Of a DNA stretch of 64,000 bases, positions 9,525 to 20,021 are shown piece by piece. The stretch is from an uncultured Nocardioides sp. GTDB taxonomy: Bacteria; Actinomycetota; Actinomycetes; Propionibacteriales; Nocardioidaceae. The stretch is taken from positions 1 to 64,000 of the forward strand of contig CADCUM010000107.1 in assembly GCA_902805885.1 (NCBI GenBank). Direction: 5' to 3'. Under the pieces are notes generated by a model. The model made no database searches, had not been told where the DNA came from, and saw only the letters and a list, made by a program, of their open reading frames with translations. Every line of letters starts with the position of its first letter. Position 1 is the first letter of the stretch. Position numbers and translations under genes: made by a program.

Positions 9525-10115
9525 ATGAGCGGCTTCGCCCGCCACCGCCGGAGCCGCCGCGTCATCGCCACCTTCACCGGCTTCGAGGCGGACCTGCTCC
9601 GCTCGCTGGCCTCGCAGATGGTCGAGCTCCTGCGCAACGAGCGCGCCGAGCCCGCCGCGGCGACGACCGACCCGTTCGAGCGGATGATGGCGGAGTTCTC
9701 GGGCCCGACGACGATCCCGGAGGACCCGGTCCTGGCCCGGCTCTTCCCGACGGCCTACCCCGACGACCCCGATGCGGCCGCCGACTTCCGCCGCTTCACC
9801 GAGGGCACCCTGCGCGACGGGAAGGCGGCGGCGGCGGGGACGATCATCGACACGCTCGAGGACGCCGGCCTGCCGCCGGAGCTGACCGAGGACGGCCTCG
9901 TCATCGACGTCGAGCTCGAGGAGGGCGAGGCGGAGACCTGGATGCGGGCCTTCACCGACATCCGCCTGGCGCTGGCCACCCGGCTCGGGGTCGAGGAGGG
10001 CGACGAGGACTACTGGCTCTCGCTGCCCGACGAGGACCCCCGGGCGCAGGCGCACGACATCTACGACTGGGTCGGGCTGCTCCAGGAGAGCCTGATCGAG
10101 GCGCTCAGCAGGTGA
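9525..10115 (+). CDS. DUF2017 protein
   Basis: A 196-residue acidic cytosolic protein of the DUF2017 family. It is mostly helical, with ATFTGFEADLLRSLASQMVELL at the start, an acidic LARLFPTAYPDDPDAAADFRR segment, and a C-terminal IYDWVGLLQESLIEAL helix. The family nearly always follows clpS in actinobacteria (Rv1332 in M. tuberculosis), which hints at a role around Clp proteolysis, but no activity is known. It is 7 bp before the Nudix-DUF429 gene. Confidence 0.85.
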   Translation: MSGFARHRRSRRVIATFTGFEADLLRSLASQMVELLRNERAEPAAATTDPFERMMAEFSGPTTIPEDPVLARLFPTAYPDDPDAAADFRRFTEGTLRDGKAAAAGTIIDTLEDAGLPPELTEDGLVIDVELEEGEAETWMRAFTDIRLALATRLGVEEGDEDYWLSLPDEDPRAQAHDIYDWVGLLQESLIEALSR

Positions 10116-10122
10116 GGGACCG

Positions 10123-11346
10123 GTGACCCCGATCCCGGAGCACGTCGTGGCACTGCGCGAGAAGATCGGCCAGGACCTGCTGCACCTGCCGGCCGTGACG
10201 GCCGTCGTCCGCCATCCCGAGCGTGCCGAGCTGCTGCTCGTACGACGCGCCGACAACGGTGCCTGGACGCCGATCACCGGCATCCTCGACCCCGGTGAGG
10301 AGCCGGCCGTCGGCGCGGCTCGAGAGGCCCTCGAGGAGACCGGCACCGTGATCCGGGTCGACCGGCTCGCCGCCACCTCGGCGCACCCGGAGACGCTCCA
10401 CGTCAACGGCGACCGGGCGTCGTACCTCGACCTGACGTTCGCCTGCACGTGGGTCGAGGGGGAGCCGCACGTCGCCGACGACGAGTCGGTCGACGTCCGG
10501 TGGTGGCCGCTCGACGCGCTGCCGGAGATGAGCCGGGTGCACCTCGGCCGGATCGAGGCGTCGTTGAGCGACGAGCGCGAGGCTCGTTTCGTTCCGCCGC
10601 CAGGCCAGGCCGGGCCGGCGGCCCCGCCGACGCCCGCCCCGCGCCTGACGCCCGAGACGCCCGTGCTCGGCGTCGACGCGTGTGCGAAGGGCTGGGTCGG
10701 GGTGCTGCTCGACCAGCGGCTGCGGGCCTCGGTCTTCGTGGCCCGCACGATCACGGAGCTGGTGGGCCTCGTGGCCGAGTCGGTCGAGGTGTCGGTGGTG
10801 GCGATCGACATCCCCGTCGGCCTGCCCGACGCCGGCGGACGCGCCGCCGACGTCGAGGCCCGGACGGTGCTCGTCGGCAGGTCCTCCTCGGTCTTCTCCA
10901 CCCCGACCCGGGCCGCCCTCGCCGCCGCCACCCTCGACGAGGCCCGCGCGGCCAACCTGGCGGCCACGGACGGACGGACGAGCGTCAGCGCGCAGGCGTA
11001 CGCGCTGCGCGACAAGGTCCTGCAGGTCGACGCCTGGGTACGCGGGCGTCCGGGGGTGCGGGTGATCGAGGTGCACCCCGAGGTGAGCTTCGCCCGGATG
11101 GCCGGGGCCCCGCTCCTGGCCCGCAAGAAGGACGCCGACGGGGTGCGCGCCCGGCGCGAGGTGCTGGCGAGCCACGGCATCGTGGCCCCGCCCTGGTTCC
11201 GCGGCGCGGGCTTCGCCGAGGACGACCTGCTCGACGCGTGCGCGGCCGCGTGGACCGCCGTACGCCACTCGCTCGGCGTCTCGGAGTCGCTGCCGGCGAC
11301 GCCTGAGGTCTTCTCCGACGGGCTCCCGGCCGCCATCCGCGCCTGA
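10123..11346 (+). CDS. Nudix hydrolase fused to DUF429 RNase H-like domain
   Basis: A 407-residue two-domain protein. Residues 1-155 are a Nudix domain with an intact box from Gly50 (G-x5-E-x7-REALEETGT), which hydrolyses X-linked nucleoside diphosphates using Mg2+. After a proline-rich linker (about 158-177), residues 180-400 form a DUF429 domain: VLGVDACAKGWVGVLL at the start, VVAIDIPVGLP, and a VIEVHPEVSFARM strand whose acidic residues fit an RNase H-like fold. The GTG at 10123 follows the DUF2017 stop by 7 bp. The substrate is unknown; fusion suggests one domain clears or senses a nucleotide product of the other. Confidence 0.82.
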   Translation: MTPIPEHVVALREKIGQDLLHLPAVTAVVRHPERAELLLVRRADNGAWTPITGILDPGEEPAVGAAREALEETGTVIRVDRLAATSAHPETLHVNGDRASYLDLTFACTWVEGEPHVADDESVDVRWWPLDALPEMSRVHLGRIEASLSDEREARFVPPPGQAGPAAPPTPAPRLTPETPVLGVDACAKGWVGVLLDQRLRASVFVARTITELVGLVAESVEVSVVAIDIPVGLPDAGGRAADVEARTVLVGRSSSVFSTPTRAALAAATLDEARAANLAATDGRTSVSAQAYALRDKVLQVDAWVRGRPGVRVIEVHPEVSFARMAGAPLLARKKDADGVRARREVLASHGIVAPPWFRGAGFAEDDLLDACAAAWTAVRHSLGVSESLPATPEVFSDGLPAAIRA

Positions 11347-11357
11347 GGTGCGCCGGC

Positions 11358-12608
11358 TCAGCCGGAGTGGGTGGTGACGCCGTACCTCTCCCGGGAGGCG
11401 AGCGCCCAGCGCGACACGGGCACGGCGACCAGCCCGGTGAGCACCATCAGGACCGAGAGCGCCAGCCACCCGACCTCGCCGAGCTGGACGCAGCACAGCG
11501 CGACCAGGGGCGGGCCGACGACGTGGGTGAGGCTGAAGCCGAGCCCGGCGAAGCCCTGGTACTGGCCCTGCCGCTCGTGCGGGGCCAGCCCCATCTGCAG
11601 GCCCCACTGCCCGCCGGAGCCGATCATCTCGCCGACGACGTGGACCAGCGACCCGACGACCAGCAGCACCACGGCCGTGGTGGCGTCGCCGCGCTCGGCG
11701 AACGCCACGATGGCGAACCCGACGGCGATGAGGCACGCGCCGACCAGCAGCGCCCGGGCGCCACTGGTCACGGAGTCGGCACGCCGCGACAGCCGCACCT
11801 GGAACAGCGTCACGGCGATCGTGTTCATCACCAGCAGGACCGCCACCATCACGCGCGGCGCCTCGGTGCGCTCCACGATGTAGAGCGCCATCCCGAGCTC
11901 CATGACGACGAAGTGGAGCGAGAAGACGCCGGTGATGGCGGTGATCACGACGAACGGCAGGTCGCGCAGCACCCCGAGTCGCGGTTCGCCGGCGCCGCGC
12001 ACGTACGCCGGCAGGTCGGGCAGGCGGGTGGTGTTCCATGCCGCCAGGGCGGTGAACCCGGCGTTGAGGACGAAGACGCCGAGGTAGGCCCAGCGCTCGT
12101 CGACCACGAGGGCGAGCCCGCCGAAGACCGCTCCCAGCCCGATGGCGGAGTTGGTGACCGCCCGCAGGTAGGCCTTGAACAGGACACCGCGACCGCCGGT
12201 GGCCAGCTGCGCGATGACCCCCTGCTGGACCGCGCCCGCGGCACGCTCGAAGAAGGTCAGGAGCGCGAGGGCGAGCGCGAGCATCCACGGCTGCGTGGCC
12301 AGCGCCGGCAGGGCGGCGGTGGCGGCCGCGCCGACCATGAACCAGGTCAGCACCCGGCGGGGTCCCAGCACGTCGCCGAGGTGCCCGGCCGGGACCTGGA
12401 CCAGGATCGCGACGACGCCGGCGACGGCGAACGCGAAGGCCACCTCGGCGGCGGAGAAGCCGACGTGCCGGGTGAAGTAGATCGCGCTGGTGGTGATCAC
12501 CGCGCCCGAGCCGAAGCGGTTGGCGAAGGAGCCCAGCGCCAGCACCCGGAGGTCCCGGTCGAGCGGGATGCCCCGGCGGGTCAGCGGCTCGGCGGGGACG
12601 ACGCTCAT
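11358..12608 (-). CDS. MFS transporter
   Basis: A 416-residue polytopic protein with about 12 membrane helices and a central loop near residue 200. Major-facilitator marks are the helix 2-3 loop GHLGDVLGPRR (about 72-82) and helix 4 with QQGVIAQLA. It resembles drug or metabolite exporters, but the substrate cannot be read from sequence. It is divergent from the mec-cysO-cysM operon. A TCTTGACGTCGAGA palindrome lies 33 bp before its start and could be the operator for an unlinked repressor. Confidence 0.85.
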   Translation of the reverse strand: MSVVPAEPLTRRGIPLDRDLRVLALGSFANRFGSGAVITTSAIYFTRHVGFSAAEVAFAFAVAGVVAILVQVPAGHLGDVLGPRRVLTWFMVGAAATAALPALATQPWMLALALALLTFFERAAGAVQQGVIAQLATGGRGVLFKAYLRAVTNSAIGLGAVFGGLALVVDERWAYLGVFVLNAGFTALAAWNTTRLPDLPAYVRGAGEPRLGVLRDLPFVVITAITGVFSLHFVVMELGMALYIVERTEAPRVMVAVLLVMNTIAVTLFQVRLSRRADSVTSGARALLVGACLIAVGFAIVAFAERGDATTAVVLLVVGSLVHVVGEMIGSGGQWGLQMGLAPHERQGQYQGFAGLGFSLTHVVGPPLVALCCVQLGEVGWLALSVLMVLTGLVAVPVSRWALASRERYGVTTHSG

Positions 12609-12640
12609 GCCCCACCTCCGCCCAGCACACGACTCCGATG

Positions 12641-12654
12641 TCTTGACGTCGAGA
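12641..12654. promoter_or_regulatory. Near-palindromic operator-like site
   Basis: TCTTGACGTCGAGA is a 14-bp palindrome with one mismatched pair, centred on GACGTC. It lies between the divergent MFS and mec starts. Sites of this kind are typical of MarR-type repressors of MFS genes; no such regulator is encoded next to it. Confidence 0.4.
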
Positions 12655-12709
12655 GTAATCCCGTGAGACGTGCCCGACCCAACCGGCGGCTCCGCCTACC
12701 CTCGGAGGC

Positions 12710-13179
12710 GTGCTCACCATCGACCAGGCGACGTACGACGCGATCGTCGCCCACGCCCGGCGCGACCACCCGGACGAGGCCTGCGGCGTCGTCGCGGGGC
12801 CCGAGGGCAGCGACCGCCCCGAGCGGTTCGTGCCGATGGTCAACGCCGCCGGCAGCCCGACCTTCTACGAGTTCGACTCCACCGAGCTGCTCCACCTCTA
12901 CAAGGACATGGACGCCCGCGACGAGGAGCCGGTGGTCGTCTACCACTCCCACACCGCGACCGAGGCCTACCCGAGCCGCACCGACATCGGGCTGGCGAGC
13001 GAGCCGAACGCCCACTACGTCCTGGTCAGCACCCGCGACTGCTTCACTTCCTCGGGAGGGAATAACGAGGGCCCCGTGGAGTTCAGGTCGTTCAGAATCA
13101 TCGACGGCGAGGTGACCGAGGAAGAGGTCGTCGTCGTCGAGCAGCTGCCCCCCGCCAGTCCCCCGAGGAGTGACCCCTG

Positions 13180-13180
<1 letters not shown>
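12710..13180 (+). CDS. mec: Mec, JAMM metallo-carboxypeptidase for CysO-cysteine
   Basis: Zinc protease that releases cysteine from the CysO-cysteine adduct. The 156-residue JAMM/MPN+ protein carries the catalytic glutamate in DEACGVVAG (about residue 24) and the zinc motif YHSHTATEAYPSRTD (H-x-H-x7-S-x2-D, about 83-97). TACCCT seven bases before the GTG suggests a leaderless mRNA. It overlaps cysO by one base, as in Rv1334-Rv1335-Rv1336 of M. tuberculosis, where the three proteins form the O-phosphoserine-dependent cysteine pathway. Confidence 0.93.
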
Positions 13181-14446
<1,266 letters not shown>

Positions 14447-14461
14447 TCCCGATCCGCGCGG

Positions 14462-15295
14462 CTACAGCTCCCAGCGCAGCGGCCAGGGGTTGAAGGAGCA
14501 CCCGCCGGTGCCCTTGGACTGCTGCATCATCACCGGCGCGGGTCCCCGCCCGGAGGAGCAGCCGGCGTGGCCGCGACCGAGCCAGTGGCCGGTCTCGTGG
14601 TTGACGACCAGGTGGCGGTAGTCGCGGAGGCTGCGCCCGGCGCGGTTCCACGCGGGGGACGCGTGCTTCCAGCGCTCCTGGTTGATGATCACGAAGCGGC
14701 CGACCCGGCAGGACCACATCACGGAGCAGACGGGGGAGTACGACGGCAGGTACCGCGCCTCGGACAGCACGAGGGTGAAGTGGCCGCCGCGGGCCACGGG
14801 ACGGAACTGCGTGCCGCCGGCCCGCCACCCGCGGGCGTCGGCGTAGGTCTCCTGGGCCTGTCGGCGGAACTCCCGGACGCTGGTGGTGATCCGCCCGCGG
14901 GTCACCACGGAGTAGGTCACCCGTCGGCGGACCGGGGCGGCGTGGTCCACGCGGCGGGTCGGCCGCGACTCGGCCTCCGTCCACGCGTGCCCGGGGGCCC
15001 GGACCCGCACCAGGACGCTCACGCGGGTCCCGACGTCGAGGGCGGTCAGGCGGTAGCGCCGCTCCCTGGCGCCCCGGATGGGCTCGCCGTCGCGGAGCCA
15101 GCGGTAGCGGGTCTCCTCGCGCGTGGGGGTCCAGCGACCGGGGAACGCCCGGAGGACCACACCCAGCCTCGGTGTCCCGGTCACGTCGGGCCGCTCCGTC
15201 TGCACGAGGGGTGGGAGGTCCGCCCGCGGTGACTCGGCCGCCGTCGGGGCGGCGAGGAGCGACAGGAGGACGGCGAGGAGGAGGCCGCGGATCAC
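14462..15295 (-). CDS. Secreted DUF3152 metzincin-like protease
   Basis: A 277-residue exported protein. Signal peptide MIRGLLLAVLLSLLAAPTAA, then a small beta domain with RLGVVLRAFPGRWTP (about 35-115, resembling Ig-like repeats of secreted actinobacterial proteins), then the DUF3152 catalytic domain (about 120-277). The zinc site HETGHWLGRGH (H-E-x2-H-x2-G-x2-H) and a following PVMMQQ Met-turn are metzincin features. Several cysteines (CSVMWSC, GCSSG, GGCSF) could form disulfides. TAGGCT six bases before the GTG suggests leaderless expression. The substrate is unknown. Confidence 0.85.
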   Translation of the reverse strand: MIRGLLLAVLLSLLAAPTAAESPRADLPPLVQTERPDVTGTPRLGVVLRAFPGRWTPTREETRYRWLRDGEPIRGARERRYRLTALDVGTRVSVLVRVRAPGHAWTEAESRPTRRVDHAAPVRRRVTYSVVTRGRITTSVREFRRQAQETYADARGWRAGGTQFRPVARGGHFTLVLSEARYLPSYSPVCSVMWSCRVGRFVIINQERWKHASPAWNRAGRSLRDYRHLVVNHETGHWLGRGHAGCSSGRGPAPVMMQQSKGTGGCSFNPWPLRWEL

Positions 15296-15314
15296 CCGCC
15301 GAGCCTAGCGCCGG

Positions 15315-16400
15315 TCAGGGGCGGGCGGTGACGTCCAGGTCCTGCGCCACGTTGTGCTCGCTGTCCGGGACCGACGGCAGGTCGAGCAGGTCGAGCGAGA
15401 GGTTGGCCAGGTCGCCGTTGCGGACCGGCTGCCGGTCCCCGGCGTACGAGACGCGGGCGCGGCCCGGGTCGGCGTAGTCGCGGTTGAGCTCGTAGAGGTC
15501 GCCCCCGGCGTCGACGCCCGGTCCGCGCACCACGAAGGGGACGCGGTAGTTGGCCGGTCTCCTGGCGTCGGAGTGGTCCGAGCCCCGCCCGCCGTGGTCG
15601 CTGGTGAGCACGATCGCCGTCGTGGCCGCCAGGGAGGGGTCGTCGTCGACCGTGCCGACGACCTCGCCGACGAGGGTGTCGACCCGGCGGACCGCGCGGA
15701 GGTAGGCGGGGGACATGAACCCCCGGGCGTGGCCGACGTCGTCAGGCATCGAGAGGTGCAGGAACCGGAAGGTGCGGCGACCGTCGAGCACGTCCTGCTG
15801 CAGCGCGTCGACGAGGGCGCCGTTGCGGAGGTTGATCAGCGTGTGGTCGATGTCAGCGCCCCAGGAGCGCTCCCACAGCGAGAACTTGGTCTTGCTGGCG
15901 AACAGGGCGGTCGTCCCCCGGGCGTCGTGCACGACACCGAAGACCGACTCGACGTCCTCGCCGGCCGCTGCCTGCACCGTCGCGGGGCGCCGGCGGTCGT
16001 CGTTCCAGGTCACCCCGTGACCGCCGCGGCTCTTGTTGATCCGCCGTCCCGTCACCATCCCGGTGTGGTTGGGGAGGGTGACCGTGCGCTCGACCTCCGT
16101 GCGGGCGTTCAGCGTCGACGCGCCCTCGTCGATCAGCGCGTGCAGGTGGGGCGCGCCCGAGGGCCCGAGCCGGCGCAGCGCCTTGGGGTTGAGGGCGTCG
16201 ACCGAGATGGCGATGACCTGGTCGACGGCGTCGTCGGGCGAGGCCGGCCCCGGGTCGGGGCTGCTTCCCGCGGCCGTGGAGGTCCCGTCGTCGACCGTCG
16301 GCACCGCCCCCGCGAGGGGGCCTGTGACCAGCAGGGTGGCGGCGGCGGCCAGCGCGGCCGTGAGGGCAGCCGACTTCGGGGCGGCGGGGTGGAGGCGCAC
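15315..16400 (-). CDS. Secreted alkaline-phosphatase-superfamily hydrolase
   Basis: A 361-residue exported protein of the type I phosphodiesterase/nucleotide pyrophosphatase group. After a signal peptide (about 1-32) and a Ser/Pro/Asp-rich stretch, it shows ISVDALNPKALRRLG with a metal-binding aspartate, the nucleophile threonine in VTLPNHTGMVTGR, MPDDVGHARG, and a metal-binding TSDHGGRG near the C-terminus. TATCGT six bases before the GTG fits leaderless transcription. It is divergent from murI. The phosphoester substrate is not predictable. Confidence 0.82.
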   Translation of the reverse strand: MRLHPAAPKSAALTAALAAAATLLVTGPLAGAVPTVDDGTSTAAGSSPDPGPASPDDAVDQVIAISVDALNPKALRRLGPSGAPHLHALIDEGASTLNARTEVERTVTLPNHTGMVTGRRINKSRGGHGVTWNDDRRRPATVQAAAGEDVESVFGVVHDARGTTALFASKTKFSLWERSWGADIDHTLINLRNGALVDALQQDVLDGRRTFRFLHLSMPDDVGHARGFMSPAYLRAVRRVDTLVGEVVGTVDDDPSLAATTAIVLTSDHGGRGSDHSDARRPANYRVPFVVRGPGVDAGGDLYELNRDYADPGRARVSYAGDRQPVRNGDLANLSLDLLDLPSVPDSEHNVAQDLDVTARP

Positions 16401-16488
16401 CCGTCGACGATAACCCGCGGCGCCCGGTGTGACCGGACGAACGTCGCGGCGGCGTGCGTGCGACCGCCCCCTCGCCTAGCCTGACGAC

Positions 16489-17301
16489 GTGCCGCCCACC
16501 ACCGCCGACGCCCCGATCGGCATCTTCGACTCCGGGTTCGGCGGGCTCACCGTGGCTCGCTCGGTCATCGACCAGCTGCCCCACGAGTCGGTGCTCTACC
16601 TCGGCGACACCGCGCGCCAGCCCTACGGGCAGAAGCCCATCGGCGAGGTGCGCGAGTACGCCCTCGAGTGCCTCGACCACCTCTACGACCAGGGCGTCAA
16701 GGCCCTGGTCATCGCGTGCAACTCCGCCAGCGCCGCGATGCTGCGCGACGCCCGCGAGCGCTTCGACGTCCCGGTGGTCGAGGTGATCCTGCCCGCCACC
16801 CGCCGAGCGGTGGCCGCGACGCGCAGCGGCCGGGTCGGGGTCATCTGCACCCGCGCCACCGCCGACTCGATGGCCTACGACGACGCGTTCGCGGCCGCTC
16901 CCCACCTCGACCTCCACATCGCGCCGTGCCCGGCGTTCGTGGACTTCGTCGAGCAGGGGGTCACCGGCGGCGACGAGCTGCTCGCGGTGGCGCACGAGTA
17001 CCTCGACCCGCTGGTCGCCGCGGAGGTGGACACCCTGATCCTCGGCTGCACGCACTACCCGCTCCTCACGGGCGTCATCTCCTACGTCATGGGCGACGGC
17101 GTGACGATGGTCAGCTCGGCGGAGGAGTGCGCCAAGGACGTCTACAAGATGCTGGCCCGCACCGGCCTGATGCGCTCCGACGGCGACCCGACGTACGCCT
17201 TCGCCACGACCGGCAGTCCGGAGGAGTTCGCCACGATCGGCCGCCGCTTCCTCGGCTCCGAGCTGCTCGGCGCCTCGCAGTTCGCCGGAAGCCTGCGATG
17301 A
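16489..17301 (+). CDS. murI: Glutamate racemase
   Basis: Cofactor-independent racemase supplying D-glutamate for peptidoglycan. The 270-residue protein has both catalytic cysteines, Cys77 (VIACNSASA) and Cys187 (LGCTHYPLL), and the opening [15 protein letters not shown] with the conserved acid/serine. TAGCCT six bases upstream of the GTG marks a leaderless promoter. It overlaps the MBL gene by ATGA, matching Rv1338-Rv1339 of M. tuberculosis. Confidence 0.96.
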   Translation: MPPTTADAPIGIFDSGFGGLTVARSVIDQLPHESVLYLGDTARQPYGQKPIGEVREYALECLDHLYDQGVKALVIACNSASAAMLRDARERFDVPVVEVILPATRRAVAATRSGRVGVICTRATADSMAYDDAFAAAPHLDLHIAPCPAFVDFVEQGVTGGDELLAVAHEYLDPLVAAEVDTLILGCTHYPLLTGVISYVMGDGVTMVSSAEECAKDVYKMLARTGLMRSDGDPTYAFATTGSPEEFATIGRRFLGSELLGASQFAGSLR

Positions 17302-18092
17302 GCCACCACCCGATGAGGCTCACCGTCGTGGGGTGCTCGGGCTCGTACCCCGGTCCGGAGTCCCCGGCGAGCTGCTACCTGATCGAGGCGGAGGGCGACA
17401 CCGGGTCGGGCGGGACCCGCACGTGGCGGATCCTCCTCGACCTCGGCAACGGCGCCCTCGGCCGGCTCCAGCGTCACGCCGACCCCCTGGCGGTCGACGC
17501 GGTCTTCATCAGCCACCTCCATGCCGACCACTGCCTCGACCTCTGCGGCTACTACGTCATGAGGAAGTACCACCCGACCGGTCCCCAGCCCCGCATCCCC
17601 GTCTGGGGTCCCGCCGGCACGGCCGAGCGGATGGCGCGCGCCTACGACCTGCCCCACGAGCCGGGCATGGGCGAGGAGTTCGACTTCCGCGAGCACTCCG
17701 AGTCCGGCGTCGTCGTGGAGGTCGGGCCGTTCCGCGTGGAGGCGCGGCGCGTGGTCCACCCGGTCGACGCCTTCGCGCTGCGCGTGACGGCCCACGACCG
17801 GGTCCTCGTCTACAGCGGCGACACCGGCCCCTGCGCGGCGCTGGACGAGGTCGCCGCGGGCGCCGACCTGCTGCTCGCGGAGGCGTCGTTCCAGAGCGCC
17901 ACGGACAACCCTCCCGACCTCCACCTCACCGGCGCCGACTGCGGTCGTACGGCGGCCGCCGCCGGCGTCGGGCGGCTGGTCCTGACGCACGTCCCGCCGT
18001 GGTACGACCCCGAGGTGGCACGGGCCGAGGCGATCGCGGAGTGGGACGGTCCCGTCGAGCTCGCGCGGGCCGGTGCGACGTACGACGTCTGA
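17298..18092 (+). CDS. MBL-fold phosphodiesterase, Rv1339-like
   Basis: A 264-residue metallo-beta-lactamase-fold enzyme. Metal motifs are HLHADHCLD (about residue 75), a second histidine in [10 protein letters not shown], the bridging aspartate in VYSGDTGPC and a final His in LTHVPPW. The mycobacterial homologue Rv1339 has been described as a cyclic-AMP phosphodiesterase and, by similarity, the family resembles RNase Z/CpdA-type hydrolases. Translationally coupled to murI by a 4-base overlap. cAMP hydrolysis here is inferred from synteny and family. Confidence 0.85.
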   Translation: MSHHPMRLTVVGCSGSYPGPESPASCYLIEAEGDTGSGGTRTWRILLDLGNGALGRLQRHADPLAVDAVFISHLHADHCLDLCGYYVMRKYHPTGPQPRIPVWGPAGTAERMARAYDLPHEPGMGEEFDFREHSESGVVVEVGPFRVEARRVVHPVDAFALRVTAHDRVLVYSGDTGPCAALDEVAAGADLLLAEASFQSATDNPPDLHLTGADCGRTAAAAGVGRLVLTHVPPWYDPEVARAEAIAEWDGPVELARAGATYDV

Positions 18093-18095
18093 GCC

Positions 18096-18746
18096 TCAGA
18101 CCAGACCGGCGTCGTGGACGCACATCGCGACCTGGACGCGGTTGGCGCAGCCGAGCTTGCCGAGGAGCCGGGAGACGTGGGCCTTGACGGTGGGCACCGA
18201 CAGGTAGAGCTCCGCGGCGATCTCGGCGTTGCTGAGCCCCCGGCCGACGGTCACGGCGACCTCGAGCTCGCGCTCGGTGAGGAGGGCGAGGCGCTCCTCG
18301 GCGTGGCGCAGCCGGTTGACCGACGGGTCGTTGCGCAGGCGCGACAGCAGGCTCCGGGTCGCGGACGCGGAGAGCATCGCCTCACCCGCCGCCACCTTGC
18401 GGATCGCGTCGACGATCTGGTCCGGCGGGGTGTCCTTGAGCAGGAAGCCGTCGGCTCCGGCCGCGACGGCTCCCACCACGTGGTCGTCGGCGTCGAAGGT
18501 CGTCAGGACGACGACGTGGGGCGGGTCGGGCTGCTGGTGCAGCCGGCGGGTGGCGTCGAGCCCGCTCATCACCGGCATCCGGATGTCCATCAGCACGACG
18601 TCGGGACGCAGGGCATCGACCTGCCGCAGGGCCTGCGCCCCGTCGGACGCCTCACCGACGACCTCGAGGTCGCGCTGCCCGCCGAGCATCAGCGAGAGCG
18701 CCGAGCGGACCAGCGGGTCGTCGTCGACCAGCAGGACGCGGATCAT
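18096..18746 (-). CDS. LuxR-type two-component response regulator
   Basis: A 216-residue NarL/FixJ-type regulator. The receiver domain (1-120) has the acidic pair VDDDP, the phospho-acceptor aspartate in VLMDIRMPVMSG (about residue 54), a threonine switch (VVLTTFDADD) and the lysine in GFLLKDTPP. The GerE HTH (about 150-212) contains LTERELEVAVTVGRGLSNAEI. The ATG at 18746 overlaps the kinase stop by ATGA and has GGGAGA inside the kinase gene as its ribosome site. It likely controls the divergent ABC-2 exporter. Confidence 0.93.
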   Translation of the reverse strand: MIRVLLVDDDPLVRSALSLMLGGQRDLEVVGEASDGAQALRQVDALRPDVVLMDIRMPVMSGLDATRRLHQQPDPPHVVVLTTFDADDHVVGAVAAGADGFLLKDTPPDQIVDAIRKVAAGEAMLSASATRSLLSRLRNDPSVNRLRHAEERLALLTERELEVAVTVGRGLSNAEIAAELYLSVPTVKAHVSRLLGKLGCANRVQVAMCVHDAGLV

Positions 18747-19912
18747 GTCTCCCACGGTATCCATGCCTGGAGGACGAAGGAGCCCCGGTCCCGCCCCTGT
18801 CGCAGCCGCCCCCCGCGCAGCTCGGCGCGCTCCCGGAGACCCACCAGCCCGAGGCCGGCGCCCGGGGTCGAGGTCACCTCGAAGCCGACCGGGTTGCGCA
18901 GCTCGACGTCGATGCCGCGCTCGGGCTCCCCGCTCAGGCGCACGGACACCACCGCGCTCGGGGCGTGCTTGCGCGCGTTGGTCAGGCCCTCCTGGACGAT
19001 GCGGTAGACCGTGCGGCCGACGGCGTCCGGGACCGGTGGGCCCTCAGGGTCCACGAGGTCGGTGAAGCGCACGTTGCTGCCCGAGGCGCGGGCCTCCGCG
19101 ACGAGGCGGGCGACGTCGCCGTACGTCGGCTGGGGCTGCGCCGCGGGCTGGCCGGACGTGTCCTGGCGCAGGACGCCCAGGACGTCCCGCAGCTCGCGCA
19201 GGGCCTGGTTCGCCTGGTCCTGGATCTGCGTGAGCCCCTCACGCAGCCGGTCGGCAGGCAGGTCGTCGCGGAAGGCCAGCGCCCCGGCCTGCATCGAGAC
19301 CTGGGTGATGCGGTGTGCCAGCACGTCGTGCATCTCGCGCGCGATCCGGGCGCGCTCGGTGACCTTCGCCTGGCCCACGCGCAGGTCGCGCTCGTCCTCC
19401 GCCCGTCGGGCCCGGGCCCGGAGGGTCCACAGCAGCTCGCGCCTCGAGCCGAGGTACATCCCCCACCCGAGGACGGCTGCCACGAACACGACGTTGAGCG
19501 CGACGGTCAACCAGAGGCTCTCCCTGGGCTCACCGGGGGCGAGCCTGCTGTAGCCGATGCCCGCGGCGACGTTGGCCAGCCCCACGAGGACGACCGGACC
19601 CGGACGTCGTGCCGTCGCCACCGAGACGCCGGCCAGGGTCGCCGGCCCCGCGGCGACGCCCGACACGGTGCTCAGCACGGCCGTGGCGAGACCGATCGCC
19701 GTGGGGTACCTCCGCCGGAGGTGGACGAGCGCGAAGGCGAGGACGCCGATCGCGACCTCGGTCCAGAAGACCGATCGGTGCTCGCGCCACTCGACGACGA
19801 CGAACTCGCCCCAGGCGAGCCCGGAGATCAGGAGGCACAGGGCGTACCGCCATGCGTGGCTCGCCCGGGTGAGCGCGGGCCGCGTCTCCTCGGGCGTCGG
19901 TCGCTGCTCCAC
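18743..19912 (-). CDS. HisKA_3 sensor histidine kinase
   Basis: A 389-residue membrane kinase of the NarX/DesK class. Four to five hydrophobic helices (about 20-175) form a short intramembrane sensor. The dimerisation/phosphoacceptor box is ARIAREMHDVLAHRITQVS with the histidine at about 209, and the ATPase domain has VQEGLTNARKHAP (N box) and GAGLGLVGLRERAE (G box). Small intramembrane-sensing kinases beside ABC-2 exporters usually detect cell-envelope-active compounds. The start is uncertain: GTG at 19912 is used, GTG at 19918 is possible. Confidence 0.9.
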   Translation of the reverse strand: MEQRPTPEETRPALTRASHAWRYALCLLISGLAWGEFVVVEWREHRSVFWTEVAIGVLAFALVHLRRRYPTAIGLATAVLSTVSGVAAGPATLAGVSVATARRPGPVVLVGLANVAAGIGYSRLAPGEPRESLWLTVALNVVFVAAVLGWGMYLGSRRELLWTLRARARRAEDERDLRVGQAKVTERARIAREMHDVLAHRITQVSMQAGALAFRDDLPADRLREGLTQIQDQANQALRELRDVLGVLRQDTSGQPAAQPQPTYGDVARLVAEARASGSNVRFTDLVDPEGPPVPDAVGRTVYRIVQEGLTNARKHAPSAVVSVRLSGEPERGIDVELRNPVGFEVTSTPGAGLGLVGLRERAELRGGRLRQGRDRGSFVLQAWIPWET

Positions 19913-20021
19913 GGGCACAGGCTCCCACGTCGCAGGTCCGGGGCGGCCCCTACTTTGGTCTCGTCCGGAGCCCTCCCGACGGCCGATGCCCGGGGCCCCC
20001 TCGGTCCGCGAGGCTCGGGGC

